From CAZRGV01 sp964599655 (lineage in GTDB: Bacteria; Planctomycetota; Planctomycetia; Isosphaerales; Isosphaeraceae), in contig CAZRGV010000028.1 in NCBI GenBank assembly GCA_964599655.1, positions 1 through 54,601 on the forward strand: 54,601 nt of DNA, read 5' to 3'. The notes under the pieces were generated by a model. The model ran no database searches. It saw nothing but the letters and a program-made list of their open reading frames with translations, and was not told the origin of the DNA. Numbering within the stretch: position 1 is the first letter of the stretch; every line of letters begins with the position of its first letter. Positions 1 to 9,202 of the stretch are shown here, in pieces. A program made the position numbers and the translations under genes.

Positions 1-152
1 CAAGCCGACGAGGAGTTCTGGCAAGCCATCTACGCCCAAGGCCGGGGCGCGGTGAACCTGACTGACATCCTGTATGACGACGTGACCAAGTCCTACTACG
101 TGGGGGTGGGCGTTCCGGTGGTGGAGGAAAGCTCCGGGCGGTTCCTGGGCGG
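1..152 (+). CDS. Cache-domain sensor fragment, truncated at both ends
   Basis: The frame is open from base 1 and encodes about 50 residues resembling the distal part of an extracellular Cache domain: a tryptophan-containing EEFWQAIYAQGRG stretch, then NLTDILYDD, SYYVGVGVPV and a FLG turn where the family usually continues with a hydrophobic strand. Cache domains are ligand-sensing modules of membrane histidine kinases, cyclases and chemoreceptors. The resemblance stops near base 150. Beyond it the frame runs on to a stop at 427-429 but becomes arginine- and glycine-rich and is antisense to a better coding frame. The rest of the receptor is therefore missing. An assembly misjoin is the likely explanation, a real insertion the alternative. 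Confidence 0.5.
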
Positions 153-1081
153 ACCTTGGCGGATTGCAGGAGATGCAAGGCGCGGAAGAAGGCGCGGCGG
201 CTGGCCGTCTCGTAGCGGTGGAGCTGCCGGGCCTCGGGGCTGGTGTCGAGCCGTTGGCCCGACTGGACGGCGGCGAACTCGTGCGACTCGCAGTGGTTCC
301 AGAGCTGCTCGGCTCGTTCGTTCAGGTCCTGGATCTCGCCGCGGACGAGCTGCCGGAGCGCCTCGAGGGCGGGGGCGGCCTCGTCGGTCGAGGGGCTTCG
401 GGCCTGGTCGACCTGTTGGGTCAGCCTGAGAACCTCGGGGTCGAGGTGTCGGATTTCGAGCGGGCGGCCGAGCAGGTCGAGGACCAGGCCGAGGTCGTCC
501 TCGTTCCAGGAACACTGGTCGCCGACGAGGCCGTGTGCGAGGGCCTCCCAGCGCTCGGCGAGCCACTGGCAGCCCTCGGAGGTCTGTCGAAGCTCGAACC
601 GGACCGCGGCCGGGTCGTCGGCCAGGTGGCGCCCGAGCCGTTCGGCGCCGAGGCGGCGGCGGTCGTCCCAGAGCATCGCCTCGCGCCGACTGTTGGCCTC
701 GGCCAACGGGGTTTCCAGGGCCACGCACTTGTCGATCCGAACGGAGGCCAGGGCCAGCTCTCGNNNNNNNNNNATGGTCTTCTGCTTCTTGCGCGCTTCC
801 GCCTTCTTCTTCTGCGTCTCGAGGAACTTCTCGGTCTCGGTTATCGGTCGATGGTCGGCGTGGAACCGGGCCTGCCGGCGGGAAAGCTCGGTGGCGTCCT
901 CGGCCGAGAGGGCGACCCCCGCCCCGGTCAGCCCGTGCCGCAAGGCGTTACGACGGGATTGCCACTTGCCGGCCTCGGTGCGGGGTCCGGTGCTTTTCTG
1001 AGCATTGCGCCGGTTGGCGCGGAGACGATCGAGGCTGCACGAGGTGCCGGTCGTCGTCGTTGTTGTCGTTGCGATCGTCAT
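153..1081 (-). CDS. ANKRSTGPRT-type hypothetical protein, 3' truncated, one N gap
   Basis: From the ATG at 1081 the minus strand encodes a threonine-rich leader, then a box reading ANRRNAQKSTGPRTEAGK, then RRNALRHGLTG. This is the signature of a multicopy planctomycete family of unknown function (from general familiarity with these genomes). A charged helical region follows, broken by ten Ns at 764-773 that keep the frame, then RELALASVRIDKCVALE and a long Glu/Arg-rich helical part to FFRALHLLQSAK near base 165. No natural stop is reached: the frame stays open to base 1 but becomes nonsense antisense to the Cache fragment. The C-terminus is therefore lost at the same point where the Cache gene is lost. 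Function unknown. Confidence 0.6.
764..773. other. assembly gap (10 N)
   Basis: Run of ten Ns inside the ANKRSTGPRT-type gene; the frame is preserved across it. Confidence 0.99.
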
Positions 1082-1096
1082 CGTCGGAAACTCTCC

Positions 1097-1114
1097 NNNN
1101 NNNNNNNNNNNNNN
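1097..1114. other. assembly gap (18 N)
   Basis: Run of 18 Ns in the leader of the ANKRSTGPRT-type gene, 15 bases upstream of its ATG, so promoter and ribosome binding site may be partly missing. Confidence 0.99.
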
Positions 1115-1442
1115 GAGCCAGGTGAAAAAACCCATCCAGAGCCGGCGTGCCGGCCTCGGCGAACGTCGCGAGGCGCCCAAACACGCGGCCTGTCTGCTCA
1201 ATAACATCGAGGAAAGGCCGGGGCCGATTCGGACAAAATGGGAAAACCGCAAAGATTTTTTTGAAATCGCCGGGATGGGAAAATCGGTACCGGAGTCTGG
1301 AGTCCGGAAGGACGAGGGGAGGTGGGCGGGATGGCGGTGTTGGANNNNNNNNNNNNNNNNNNGTTTGTGGGAGCCAAGGGCATTGCCGGTGCGTTGCGGA
1401 ACCGGAGCGCGGGCAAAGCCCTTGGCAGCCGGACGGGGACTC
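1115..1442. other. intergenic region with an assembly gap
   Basis: No gene seen. It holds the upstream region of the ANKRSTGPRT gene, an 18-N gap at 1345-1362 and the hairpin at 1373-1426. Confidence 0.7.
1373..1426 (-). terminator. hairpin after the caspase-like gene
   Basis: GCCAAGGGC at 1373-1381 and TTGCC at 1383-1387 pair with GGCAA at 1412-1416 and GCCCTTGGC at 1418-1426, giving 14 pairs with one A-A mismatch. It begins 16 bases past the stop of the caspase-like gene on the minus strand. No U-tract follows, so termination is an inference from position. Confidence 0.45.
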
Positions 1443-2780
1443 TCAGCGCGACGGCCTGGGCAGCACGACGCGACGGAGCTCGTAGGCGGCCTTGCGCTGG
1501 TAGCCGCCGGAGAGGTGGACCACGATTTCGAGCCGGTCGTCCGTCGCCGACTCGATGTCGATGGCGTCGCTGCCGTTGCTGTAATCGAGGCGGAAGACTC
1601 CTGCCTCGGCCGCCGGGTTGGGCGGCACGTTGTTGGCCAGGTCGAGGAAGGATCGGGCTCGGGGGGGTTGATAGGCGTAGCTGCCCACGGCCCGGCTGAG
1701 GAGGGTGTCGCCGAAAGCGACGACCGCCTCGTATTGGCCGTCCTTTTCCAGGCTGAGGAGGAAGGTTCGAACCAGGGGCTTGCCGTCGTTGCCGCGGACA
1801 GGGGCGCCGTCGTCGTCGAGGATCGGCAGTTCCGCCCGCCAGACGCCGTCGAGGCTCTCGGCGTGGCAATTGATCCGCGGATGGAGGACGTGGGCCTCCT
1901 TGCCTGGGTTCCACTGGTCGCCGGGCATCAGCGGCCCGCCGCGGTCGGATCGGGCCAGTTCAAGCGTTTCGGGGATCGAGGCCGAGACCCGGCAGAGGAC
2001 GTTCTGCTCAGGCCAGGGCAGGCCCGGCAGCTTGTCCAGTTGCCAGGTCAGCTCGTCCATGCGCCAGGTGAGGAAGGTTCGCAGCTCTTTGAGGTTGACC
2101 AGGCCGTCATCGTCGGCGTCGGCTCGGCCGCGGAGGGCGTCGAGCAGGGCGGTGGTGAACAGGCCGTTTTCCTTGCCGTCGCGGCTGAACTCGGCCGGGT
2201 AGCACCCTGTCAGGAGGATGAGGCCGCCGGGCGCCGGCCGCCCGTCGGGGCCGAGGTGGTAGAGCACCTCCTTCGTCAGGAACGCCGGTTGACGGCCGAT
2301 CTGGCCCGCCTGGCATGCGTCGATGGCCACGAGGACGTGGTGGCCTCCCCGCACGAGGAACTCCACCTCGTTGGCGAGCAGGACGTCGCTGAGCGGGAAG
2401 TCATGGCAGGCGAACTGCCAGGTGCCGCCGCTGGCTCCGCCGTGGCCGCTCAGGAACACGACGAGGAAATCCCCCGGCTCGGCGTCGGTTTCCAGGTCCT
2501 TCAGCGCCGCGAGGACGCGGTCGCATGAGGCGTCTTCGTCGGTCAGCGTCACCATGCGCGACCCAGGCGCCTGGCGCTCCAGCAGCGCGGCGACGCGTCG
2601 CGCGTCGTTGACGGCGCCGCGCAGGGGGCGCAGCGACGGGTCTCGGTAACGGTTGATGCCGACGGCGAGACCCCGGAACCGCTGCGGTGTCGCGGCCCTG
2701 GCCGGCAAGGGCCCCGCGATCGAACAGGCGACAACGGCGCAGGCCACAAGACTCCAGACGCTGGTTTGGCGCGGTTGCAT
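1443..2780 (-). CDS. secreted caspase-like (peptidase C14) protein
   Basis: 445 residues. Family C14 caspase-like proteases use a His-Cys dyad, and both residues are present: SGHGG with His113 and DACQAG with Cys156. The fold begins at about residue 36 with the LAVGINRYRD strand and a PLRGAVNDA segment, as in bacterial orthocaspases. The first ~29 residues form a signal peptide ending in PARA, so the enzyme is predicted to be exported, unlike cytoplasmic metacaspases. The second half, from about residue 290, is a beta-rich domain I do not recognise. I chose the ATG at 2780 over one 75 bases upstream because GGGAGG lies 10 bases before it and the signal peptide starts there. Substrate unknown. 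Confidence 0.8.
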   Translation of the reverse strand: MQPRQTSVWSLVACAVVACSIAGPLPARAATPQRFRGLAVGINRYRDPSLRPLRGAVNDARRVAALLERQAPGSRMVTLTDEDASCDRVLAALKDLETDAEPGDFLVVFLSGHGGASGGTWQFACHDFPLSDVLLANEVEFLVRGGHHVLVAIDACQAGQIGRQPAFLTKEVLYHLGPDGRPAPGGLILLTGCYPAEFSRDGKENGLFTTALLDALRGRADADDDGLVNLKELRTFLTWRMDELTWQLDKLPGLPWPEQNVLCRVSASIPETLELARSDRGGPLMPGDQWNPGKEAHVLHPRINCHAESLDGVWRAELPILDDDGAPVRGNDGKPLVRTFLLSLEKDGQYEAVVAFGDTLLSRAVGSYAYQPPRARSFLDLANNVPPNPAAEAGVFRLDYSNGSDAIDIESATDDRLEIVVHLSGGYQRKAAYELRRVVLPRPSR

Positions 2781-3039
2781 CGGCGAGTGCCTCCCGAACC
2801 CAGAGAGAACGATGTGCGTTCCGACAACGCGATCGAGCCGTCCTCCCTGAATCATAACGGCGTTGAAGTGGATTCATTAGAGGGGCCCGCCCCCACGCAC
2901 CGGCTTTGGCCGAGCCGCCCGCCGGCGTCCCGAGGGGGCCCCCCTTGATCCGCTCGGCCGTCCACGCCTTGGCCTTCTGGCGGCGGGCGATCTTTCCTTC
3001 GAGGATCGCTCGCGGCCAGGGCGAGTGGCACGCAGGCGC

Positions 3040-3077
3040 GGGCGATCGGGACAGTCGGGTGGCTGTCCGGATCGCCC
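3040..3077 (-). terminator. hairpin after the large surface protein gene
   Basis: GGGCGATC-G-GGACAG pairs with CTGTCC-G-GATCGCCC: 14 pairs around one G-G mismatch, with an 8-base loop. It lies about 30 bases past the stop of the 1765-residue gene. There is no U-tract. The remainder of 2781-3109 shows no gene. Confidence 0.45.
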
Positions 3078-3109
3078 GTGAGGGGGGGCGGGTGTTGTCG
3101 TTGCGCCGG

Positions 3110-6100
3110 TCACCTCGGCCGGTGCTTGTGGCGGGGCGAGGTGGCGAGGGCGGCGAGGGCGGCGTCGTGGAGGTGAGCGGCCTGGGGCGCGAGGGGGGTC
3201 AGGGTGGGGTGGGCCGACCGGGGGCGGACGGTTCGGGTGTGGCTCGCACTCGTGGTTGAGGTCACGGGGGTGGGCGGCAAGGTCCTCCTGTGGAAGGTGG
3301 TGACTTCGGCGTCGAAGTTCGAGGGGGTTGGCGAGGGGTTGGTTGGGTCGAGTCCGCCGCCGGTGGGGAAGGTGCCGTTGAAGGCGCCGTCGAGGCCGTT
3401 GGCGGCCAGGTCGGTGATCCCCGAGCCGGAGACATTCACGAAGTAGCGACCGCCTCGGAGGGGTTGGCCGTGGTTGAGCTTCAGGACGACCGTGACCGGC
3501 GCGGTGGGTGATCCCTGCGGCGAGAGGGCGATGTCGGTGACGGTCAGCGTTCTCGGGACGTGGATTCGGGGGCTGAGCGGCCTGGCCCAGACCTGGTAGT
3601 TGGCCAGGTTCGCGAGCGAGGCGCGGTCGAGGCCGCTCAGACCGTCCTGGAAGGTCAGCGTGAGCTGTCCGTGGAGGCGGTCGAAGGTCAAGCCGGTGAC
3701 GACGGGCCGTTGGGTATCGAGGAGGACCTGGCCGAGCGTGGTGGACGAGGAGCCGAGGGGCGCCACGGTGAACATGCCGGCCGGGACGATGGCCGGTGGG
3801 CTCGCGGTGGCGTGGAACACAAAGGAACCGTCGGGGAGTCCGTACGAGGTGTCGGAGGCCGCCCAGTGGCCGGAGGCGTCGGCGGTCGCCGTGGCGATCA
3901 GGAGATCGGGCGCTCCGGCGTTGGTGCTGGTCGCGTAGATGCGGATGATGGCGCCGGGCGTGGCCGTGCCGGTAAAGGACGGCGTGTTGATCCGTGTGAT
4001 CGCGAATCCGTTGGAGGTCGTCGGGCCGGTGATGCTACCGGGCGTGAGCCCGCCTGAGACGAAATAGATCACGGGGGGTTTCTGAACGGTGACGATGGCT
4101 CCCTGGCCGGTGATCGGGCTGGGGAGCGGATCGAGCGTGGTCGTGACCGAGGTGGCGCCGACCGTTGAGGGGAAGGAGCCGCCCAGGTCGGTGATGCTGA
4201 CGAGCGTCGTGAACGTGCCGGTGGCCTGGTAGGCGTGCGAGCCGAGCACACGGAACCGGCCCGGGACGAGCGCGTCGGCGACGACCGTGGCGGTCGTGGT
4301 CGTGCCGTCGCCCCAGTCGATGGTCGCCTGATAGCTGTTGGCGGTCTCGAACGTGTCGGGGTCGTTGAACTGAGCGACGACGACGTTAATCAACGACACG
4401 CCCTGGGTCGCCGAGAGGCTGCCGGCGGCGCTGAGGACGGGCGGCCGGTTGATCGCGGTGATGTCAAGAGTTTGAATGTTCTGATAATCGAACGAGGAGC
4501 CCGTTCCGAACGTGACGGTTCCCGCGGTGGAGGTGTCCACGGTGGTGGTCGTCGCGTTGACGGTGATGCCGTTGGTGCCGTTGCCGCCGTCGATGTTGAG
4601 GGTTCCGCTGGCCGGCAGCGCGGCCGGGTCCACGACCGCGTGGTCGTCGCCGCCGTCGAGGAGGATCGAGGTCTCCACGGCGTTGGGGACGCCGTGGACG
4701 TTGACGGTGTCGTTGCCCTGGCCGCCGTAGATCGTGAGGGTTTCGATGCCGTCGTTGCCGTTCGGGTTGTTGAGGTTGATCGTCGTGCCGCTATTGGAGG
4801 CGCTCGCGGAGGCGTTGGTCTTGTTGGCGAAGTTGATCAGCTCGAAGGCGTTGGTGGGGCTGGAGATCTGGGTCGTGGCGAAGCCGTTGAAGGTTGGGCC
4901 GTCGGTGATGTCGAAGGCCGTTGAGGACGTCGGGGCGACGAAGTCGAAGGTGGGAGCGGGAACGACATCGTTGATTGGGACGAGCTGGGAGAAGAGGATT
5001 TGATAGGTCGAGTCGAAGTTGATCGAACCCGCGCCCGGGCCGGTGGCCACGTAGCGCTCGGTCGAGAAGTGGGCTCCCGACCCCTGGAGGTTGAGTGTAT
5101 TGGCGCCCGAGCCGCTGAATCTGAGGATCACGGGAAGGGGGTTACCGGCCGAGCAATCGATCGTCAGGGAGTTGGAGGCGGAGCCGGTCTCGATGCCCAG
5201 GTTGCCGACCGAAGCGAGCGACACGTTGATCGTCGCGGGGGCGAGTCCGGTGAGCGACGCCTCCGTGGGGCTGACCGAACCGAGCGTGGCGGACTGGCCG
5301 TTGGGGTCGAGGGCGTCGTCGATGTCGAGGACGGCGTAACCGCCAGTGCTGGTGACGTGGATCGTTCCTTGGAGGTTTTGCGCTCCAGCCCCGGCGGCGC
5401 CGCCGAGAGTGACGAGGTCGGCGGAGTTCCCGCCCTGGGTGTCGAGGTTCAGCGTGCCTCCCGCGCCGGTGGCCTGGACCTGGATGTTGTCGACGCCGGT
5501 GCCCGAGTTGATGTCGGTTGTGATCGAGTCGGGCGTGTTGTTGACGAAGAGGGTGTTGCTCGCCCAACCGCCGTTGAAGGTCAGGCTGTTGAGGGAGGCG
5601 CCGCTGTAGTCGAAGGTTGGCAACGGGGCGAGGCCGAAGGAGAGTTGAGCGGCGTCGAGGGAGATGGTTTGCGGACTCGCCGAGGCGGAGTCGTCGACGG
5701 TCAGGCCGGTGGTTCCGGTGATGGTCACGTTGCCGAGGGCGCTGGCGGCGTGGGTGGCGTCACCGAGGTTGACGGCGTTGGCCGGCGCGGAACCCATGGC
5801 CAGGGTGATGGGCGCCAGGCCCGAAACCGCGGCGGGCGAGCTGTTGACGTTGGCCGTCGTGCCGCTGGCGTTGGCGTTGAACGTGAGTCTGTTGAGGGAG
5901 GCCCCGCTGTAGTCAAAATGTGGCAGAGGCAAGCCGAAGTCGAGGCTCGACGCCGTGATCGAGGCGGTTCGCGCGCCGGTGGAGTTCGTGTCGTCGATGG
6001 TCAGGGCGGTTGTGCCGGTGACGGTCACGCCGTTGAGCCGCGAGGCGCCGAGTCCACCGACGCCGACCTGGACCAGGTTGCTCGTCGACGAGCCCATGGC

Positions 6101-8407
6101 CACGAGGATCTGGTTCCCCATGGCGAGGTAGGGAGTGAACGCCACGTCGACCGTCATGGCGGCCGTGGCGGGGCCCTTGATCGACAGGGTTTCGATGTAG
6201 TCTCCGAAGTAGCTGAACGTCGGCAGCGACCCGCCTCCGAAGGAGATTCCGGTTCCCTGGAAGCTCAAGGTTCCGCCGAAGGTGTCGGCGGAGTCGTCGA
6301 TGGTCAGTCCGAACGTGCCGTTGAGGGTCATGCTGCCCAGGGAAATGGCGGGGTGGGTCGGGTCGCCGAGGCTCAACGTGTTGGTCGTCGAGCTGCTCAT
6401 GGTCAGGGTGAGGGTGGCGATGGGGGGCGTGCCGGTGACGACGATCGCGTCGGTTCCCGAGCTGGCGTCGATGGTCAGGTCCGAGAGGCTGAGGAAGTTG
6501 ATCGCCGCCGGAGTCAGCCCGGTGAGTTGCGCGCCGGACAGCACGACATTCGAGTGGTTGGTGGTGTCCAGCGAGTCGTCGATGGTCAAGCTCACGAGGC
6601 CGCCGGAGCTCTGGACGGTGATCGGCTCCAGCAGGCCCTGGGCGCCGACGCCGATGACGCCGCCGAGGGTGACTTGGTCGGCCAGGGGGCTGCCTTGCGT
6701 GTCGATCGTCAGCGAGCCGCCCGAGCCGGTGCCCTGGACGTTGACGGTGTCGTCGCCGTCGCCGGTGTCGAGCGTGACGCCGACGTTGTCGGGCGTGCCG
6801 GTGACGTTGAACGTGTTGCCGCCCGAGCCGCCCTTGACCGTGAGTGACGAGAGGCTGGAGGCCAGGTTGATCGCCGTCGGTGTCAGGCCGCTGAGCTGTG
6901 AGGCGTTGAGGGTGACGGTCCGCCCGGTCGTGTCCTGCGAGTCGTCGACGGTCAGCGCGACGGCGCCGCCGGTGCTGGCGATGCTGAGCGCGCCGTTGAG
7001 GTTCTGCGCTCCAGCCCCGGCGGCGCCGCCGAGAGTGACGAGGTCGGCGGAGTTCCCGCCCTGGGTGTCGAGGTTGAGCGTGCCTCCCGCGCCGGTGGCC
7101 TGAACGTTGACGCTGTCGACGCCGGAGCCGGAGTGGATGGTGGTGGTGATCGACGCCGGTGTGCTGTTGACGTTGATCGTGTTGCCGCCCGAGCCGCCGT
7201 AGAAGGCCAGCGACGCGAGGCTGGCGCTGGTGTAATTGAATTTCGGCAGTTGCGTGACGCCGAAGCTGAGGGTCGAGGAGGAGAGCGTCGCGGTGGCCGC
7301 GCTGGAATTGGCCGAGTCGTCGATGGTCAGGTTGGTCGTGCCGCCGGTCGAGATGAACTGGAACTGGTCGGCGGGGAGACTGCTGGCGGCGTGGGTCGCG
7401 TCACCGATCTTGATCGAGTTCGTTCCGCCCGAGCCCACGACGATCCTCACAACGTTGGTTGTGACGGGCGCGCCGGCGACGTTGATCGTGGCGCCGCCGA
7501 GGTTGGTCGTGCCAAAGGCGAAGATCGAGATGTTGCTCAACCCGCTGAAATCGATCGTCGCCGGGCCCAGGCCGGTGATCTGGGTGGCGGTCAGGTTGAC
7601 CGTCTCGGGCGTGGTGGTCCCCAGGAGGTCGTCGATGGCGACGATCGTCGAGCCCGAGCCATTGAGATTGATCGAACTACTCAGGTTCTGCGCTCCGACA
7701 CCCGAGGCCCCGCCGAGGCTGACGGTGTTGGTCCCGTTGCCGACGTTGATCGTCACCGGGCTCGACGAGCCCGTGAGATTGAAGGTATTGCCGCCGTTGC
7801 CGCCGGTCAGCGTCACCGGCTCGCCCGAGCGGGTGCTGGTGAGGTTGTAGGTGTCGGCCGGGGTGCCGCCCTTCAGGAGGATGCCGCCGCCAAGGACGCC
7901 GCCGGTGGCGTGGACGTTGAGACCCAGCGGCGTCGAGATGGTGCCGTTGTTGATCACGTAGGCGTTCGTCCCGCTGGCCGCCGAGGTGTCGGTGCTGTCG
8001 TCGATGGTGAGCGAGACGTTCGATCCACCATTCTGGATGTTGATCTGCGCCTGGATCGACGTGGCCGGGGACAGGAGATTGGTTCCAAGGAATAAGTTAT
8101 GCGCGTTCGATCCGGACGTCGGATCGATGTTGACCGTCGAGCTGGTTGACGCGGCGAGTGTGGTGCCCGTTCCACTCCAGTCGCTAATGAAGTTGACGCC
8201 GTCGACGCTGTGGTAGAGAAAGCCGTTGGACTCGGCGATGTAAAGCGTATCGGCACTGCCGTCGCTGACGGCGCTTGCGACCGATCCGCTGATGGAGAAC
8301 GTCCAGGTTAAGAGCCGTCGGTCTTCGAGCCGTTCCAGTGCCAGCCGTCGGCGACGTTCGAATCGAAGGTTCCGGCCGCGGCGCCGAATTGCCGAGGTAA
8401 TAGTCAT
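3110..8407 (-). CDS. very large secreted repeat protein with LEDRRLL leader
   Basis: 1765 residues. The N-terminus is very basic and carries LALERLEDRRLL (residues 22-33), a box typical of large exported planctomycete proteins. Residues of roughly 100-1290 are a low-complexity series of Gly/Ser/Thr/Asn/Asp-rich beta modules with recurring units such as VTLGGAAGAGAQNL, TIDDS and STGGxNTxNV, like surface beta-helix or calcium-binding repeats. A PKD-like segment follows (ATIDWGDGTTTTATV, then GSHAYQATGTFTTLV), then a bacterial Ig-like segment (FTGTATPGAIIRIYA) and a basic His/Arg tail. Two modules contain nearly identical 105-base DNA. Predicted role is cell surface or extracellular adhesion or structure; partners are unknown. 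The start is at the basic leader; its Shine-Dalgarno match is weak. Confidence 0.8.
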   Translation of the reverse strand: MTITSAIRRRGRNLRFERRRRLALERLEDRRLLTWTFSISGSVASAVSDGSADTLYIAESNGFLYHSVDGVNFISDWSGTGTTLAASTSSTVNIDPTSGSNAHNLFLGTNLLSPATSIQAQINIQNGGSNVSLTIDDSTDTSAASGTNAYVINNGTISTPLGLNVHATGGVLGGGILLKGGTPADTYNLTSTRSGEPVTLTGGNGGNTFNLTGSSSPVTINVGNGTNTVSLGGASGVGAQNLSSSINLNGSGSTIVAIDDLLGTTTPETVNLTATQITGLGPATIDFSGLSNISIFAFGTTNLGGATINVAGAPVTTNVVRIVVGSGGTNSIKIGDATHAASSLPADQFQFISTGGTTNLTIDDSANSSAATATLSSSTLSFGVTQLPKFNYTSASLASLAFYGGSGGNTINVNSTPASITTTIHSGSGVDSVNVQATGAGGTLNLDTQGGNSADLVTLGGAAGAGAQNLNGALSIASTGGAVALTVDDSQDTTGRTVTLNASQLSGLTPTAINLASSLSSLTVKGGSGGNTFNVTGTPDNVGVTLDTGDGDDTVNVQGTGSGGSLTIDTQGSPLADQVTLGGVIGVGAQGLLEPITVQSSGGLVSLTIDDSLDTTNHSNVVLSGAQLTGLTPAAINFLSLSDLTIDASSGTDAIVVTGTPPIATLTLTMSSSTTNTLSLGDPTHPAISLGSMTLNGTFGLTIDDSADTFGGTLSFQGTGISFGGGSLPTFSYFGDYIETLSIKGPATAAMTVDVAFTPYLAMGNQILVAMGSSTSNLVQVGVGGLGASRLNGVTVTGTTALTIDDTNSTGARTASITASSLDFGLPLPHFDYSGASLNRLTFNANASGTTANVNSSPAAVSGLAPITLAMGSAPANAVNLGDATHAASALGNVTITGTTGLTVDDSASASPQTISLDAAQLSFGLAPLPTFDYSGASLNSLTFNGGWASNTLFVNNTPDSITTDINSGTGVDNIQVQATGAGGTLNLDTQGGNSADLVTLGGAAGAGAQNLQGTIHVTSTGGYAVLDIDDALDPNGQSATLGSVSPTEASLTGLAPATINVSLASVGNLGIETGSASNSLTIDCSAGNPLPVILRFSGSGANTLNLQGSGAHFSTERYVATGPGAGSINFDSTYQILFSQLVPINDVVPAPTFDFVAPTSSTAFDITDGPTFNGFATTQISSPTNAFELINFANKTNASASASNSGTTINLNNPNGNDGIETLTIYGGQGNDTVNVHGVPNAVETSILLDGGDDHAVVDPAALPASGTLNIDGGNGTNGITVNATTTTVDTSTAGTVTFGTGSSFDYQNIQTLDITAINRPPVLSAAGSLSATQGVSLINVVVAQFNDPDTFETANSYQATIDWGDGTTTTATVVADALVPGRFRVLGSHAYQATGTFTTLVSITDLGGSFPSTVGATSVTTTLDPLPSPITGQGAIVTVQKPPVIYFVSGGLTPGSITGPTTSNGFAITRINTPSFTGTATPGAIIRIYATSTNAGAPDLLIATATADASGHWAASDTSYGLPDGSFVFHATASPPAIVPAGMFTVAPLGSSSTTLGQVLLDTQRPVVTGLTFDRLHGQLTLTFQDGLSGLDRASLANLANYQVWARPLSPRIHVPRTLTVTDIALSPQGSPTAPVTVVLKLNHGQPLRGGRYFVNVSGSGITDLAANGLDGAFNGTFPTGGGLDPTNPSPTPSNFDAEVTTFHRRTLPPTPVTSTTSASHTRTVRPRSAHPTLTPLAPQAAHLHDAALAALATSPRHKHRPR
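5372..5476 (-). repeat. 105-bp internal repeat, copy 1
   Basis: Matches 6998-7102 with only two mismatches by eye. Both encode the same 35-residue module, ending GGAAGAGAQNL. Flanking modules are much more diverged. Confidence 0.85.
6998..7102 (-). repeat. 105-bp internal repeat, copy 2
   Basis: Second copy of the module at 5372-5476, direct orientation, in the same reading frame of the same gene. Confidence 0.85.
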
Positions 8408-9202
8408 ACGGTCATTCCCTGAAGAAAGAGGATCTCAATGGACCCCGATCGCCGCGGGTCAGGGGGGAGCCATTTGACCCGTTCCGACGGGACCAATGTC
8501 TTGGGTCATCTCATGGGCCGATCGGCCCGCGCGGTGTTCGTCGCGCGTTGTCCGTTTCCTCGGACAGGCTTCACCCGATCTCCCCTCTCTCCTAGAACGC
8601 CGATTCCGAATCGTCAAAGCGTGGCGCCGGCCTGGGTTTGAGCCGGGTTGGAGAACGGGCGCTCTGGGAATCGATTCGCTGGCCTCGCGGGCGGCATCGA
8701 GTGGCTCTGGTCTCGAAGCGAGACCACGGCCAGCGCGTTCGTCGGAGGTCCGACGTTCGCACTGGATGAACCGTGAATCCCATCCGGGCATTGAGTTGAT
8801 CGGAGCCGAGCCAGAGAAACGATCCGTCACGGGCGCGGAGGACCGTGGAATCGGGCCCCGGCAACCCCGGGCCGGCCAGGCCATCCGTGCTCGCGATTTC
8901 GGATGGGTCGTTCAGGGCGTCGCCGCGGCCCGGGTCCGCGGTCGAACGCGCGGGATGAGCCACCCGGCCAGGGGGCCAAGCCCCGAGGCCGCGGCAAGTC
9001 CCCCGGCGATCCGCGCCGGCCAGCCAGAGCGGTCCGCAGGGCGGACCCGACCAGACTGGCGTGTTCGGGCGTGGAGGTTGCGTCGGGTGGCTCGGGTCTC
9101 GCTTCGGGACCACGGTCGTGGGTTCGTGACGCCCCAACGAACTCGACGCGAGATCCAAGCCCCCCGCGCTTCGGCCTGGAGGCGGGCGGTTCCGGATCTC
9201 TG
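8408..9202. other. 795-base intergenic region, no gene recognised
   Basis: Long open frames on both strands are Arg/Pro/Gly-rich and resemble no protein, as expected of GC-rich noncoding sequence. The part just above 8407 is the leader of the large surface protein. No RNA gene seen. Confidence 0.5.

Noticed and set aside
1005..2528. 507-codon + strand frame across two N gaps
   Set aside because: Antisense to the caspase-like gene and interrupted by unknown bases; no protein-like motifs.
5000..6847. 615-codon + strand frame
   Set aside because: Antisense to the large repeat protein; its apparent repeats mirror the repeats of the sense gene.
3110..8407. CRISPR-like repeats
   Set aside because: The repeats are in-frame protein modules of unequal spacing, without uniform spacers or cas genes.
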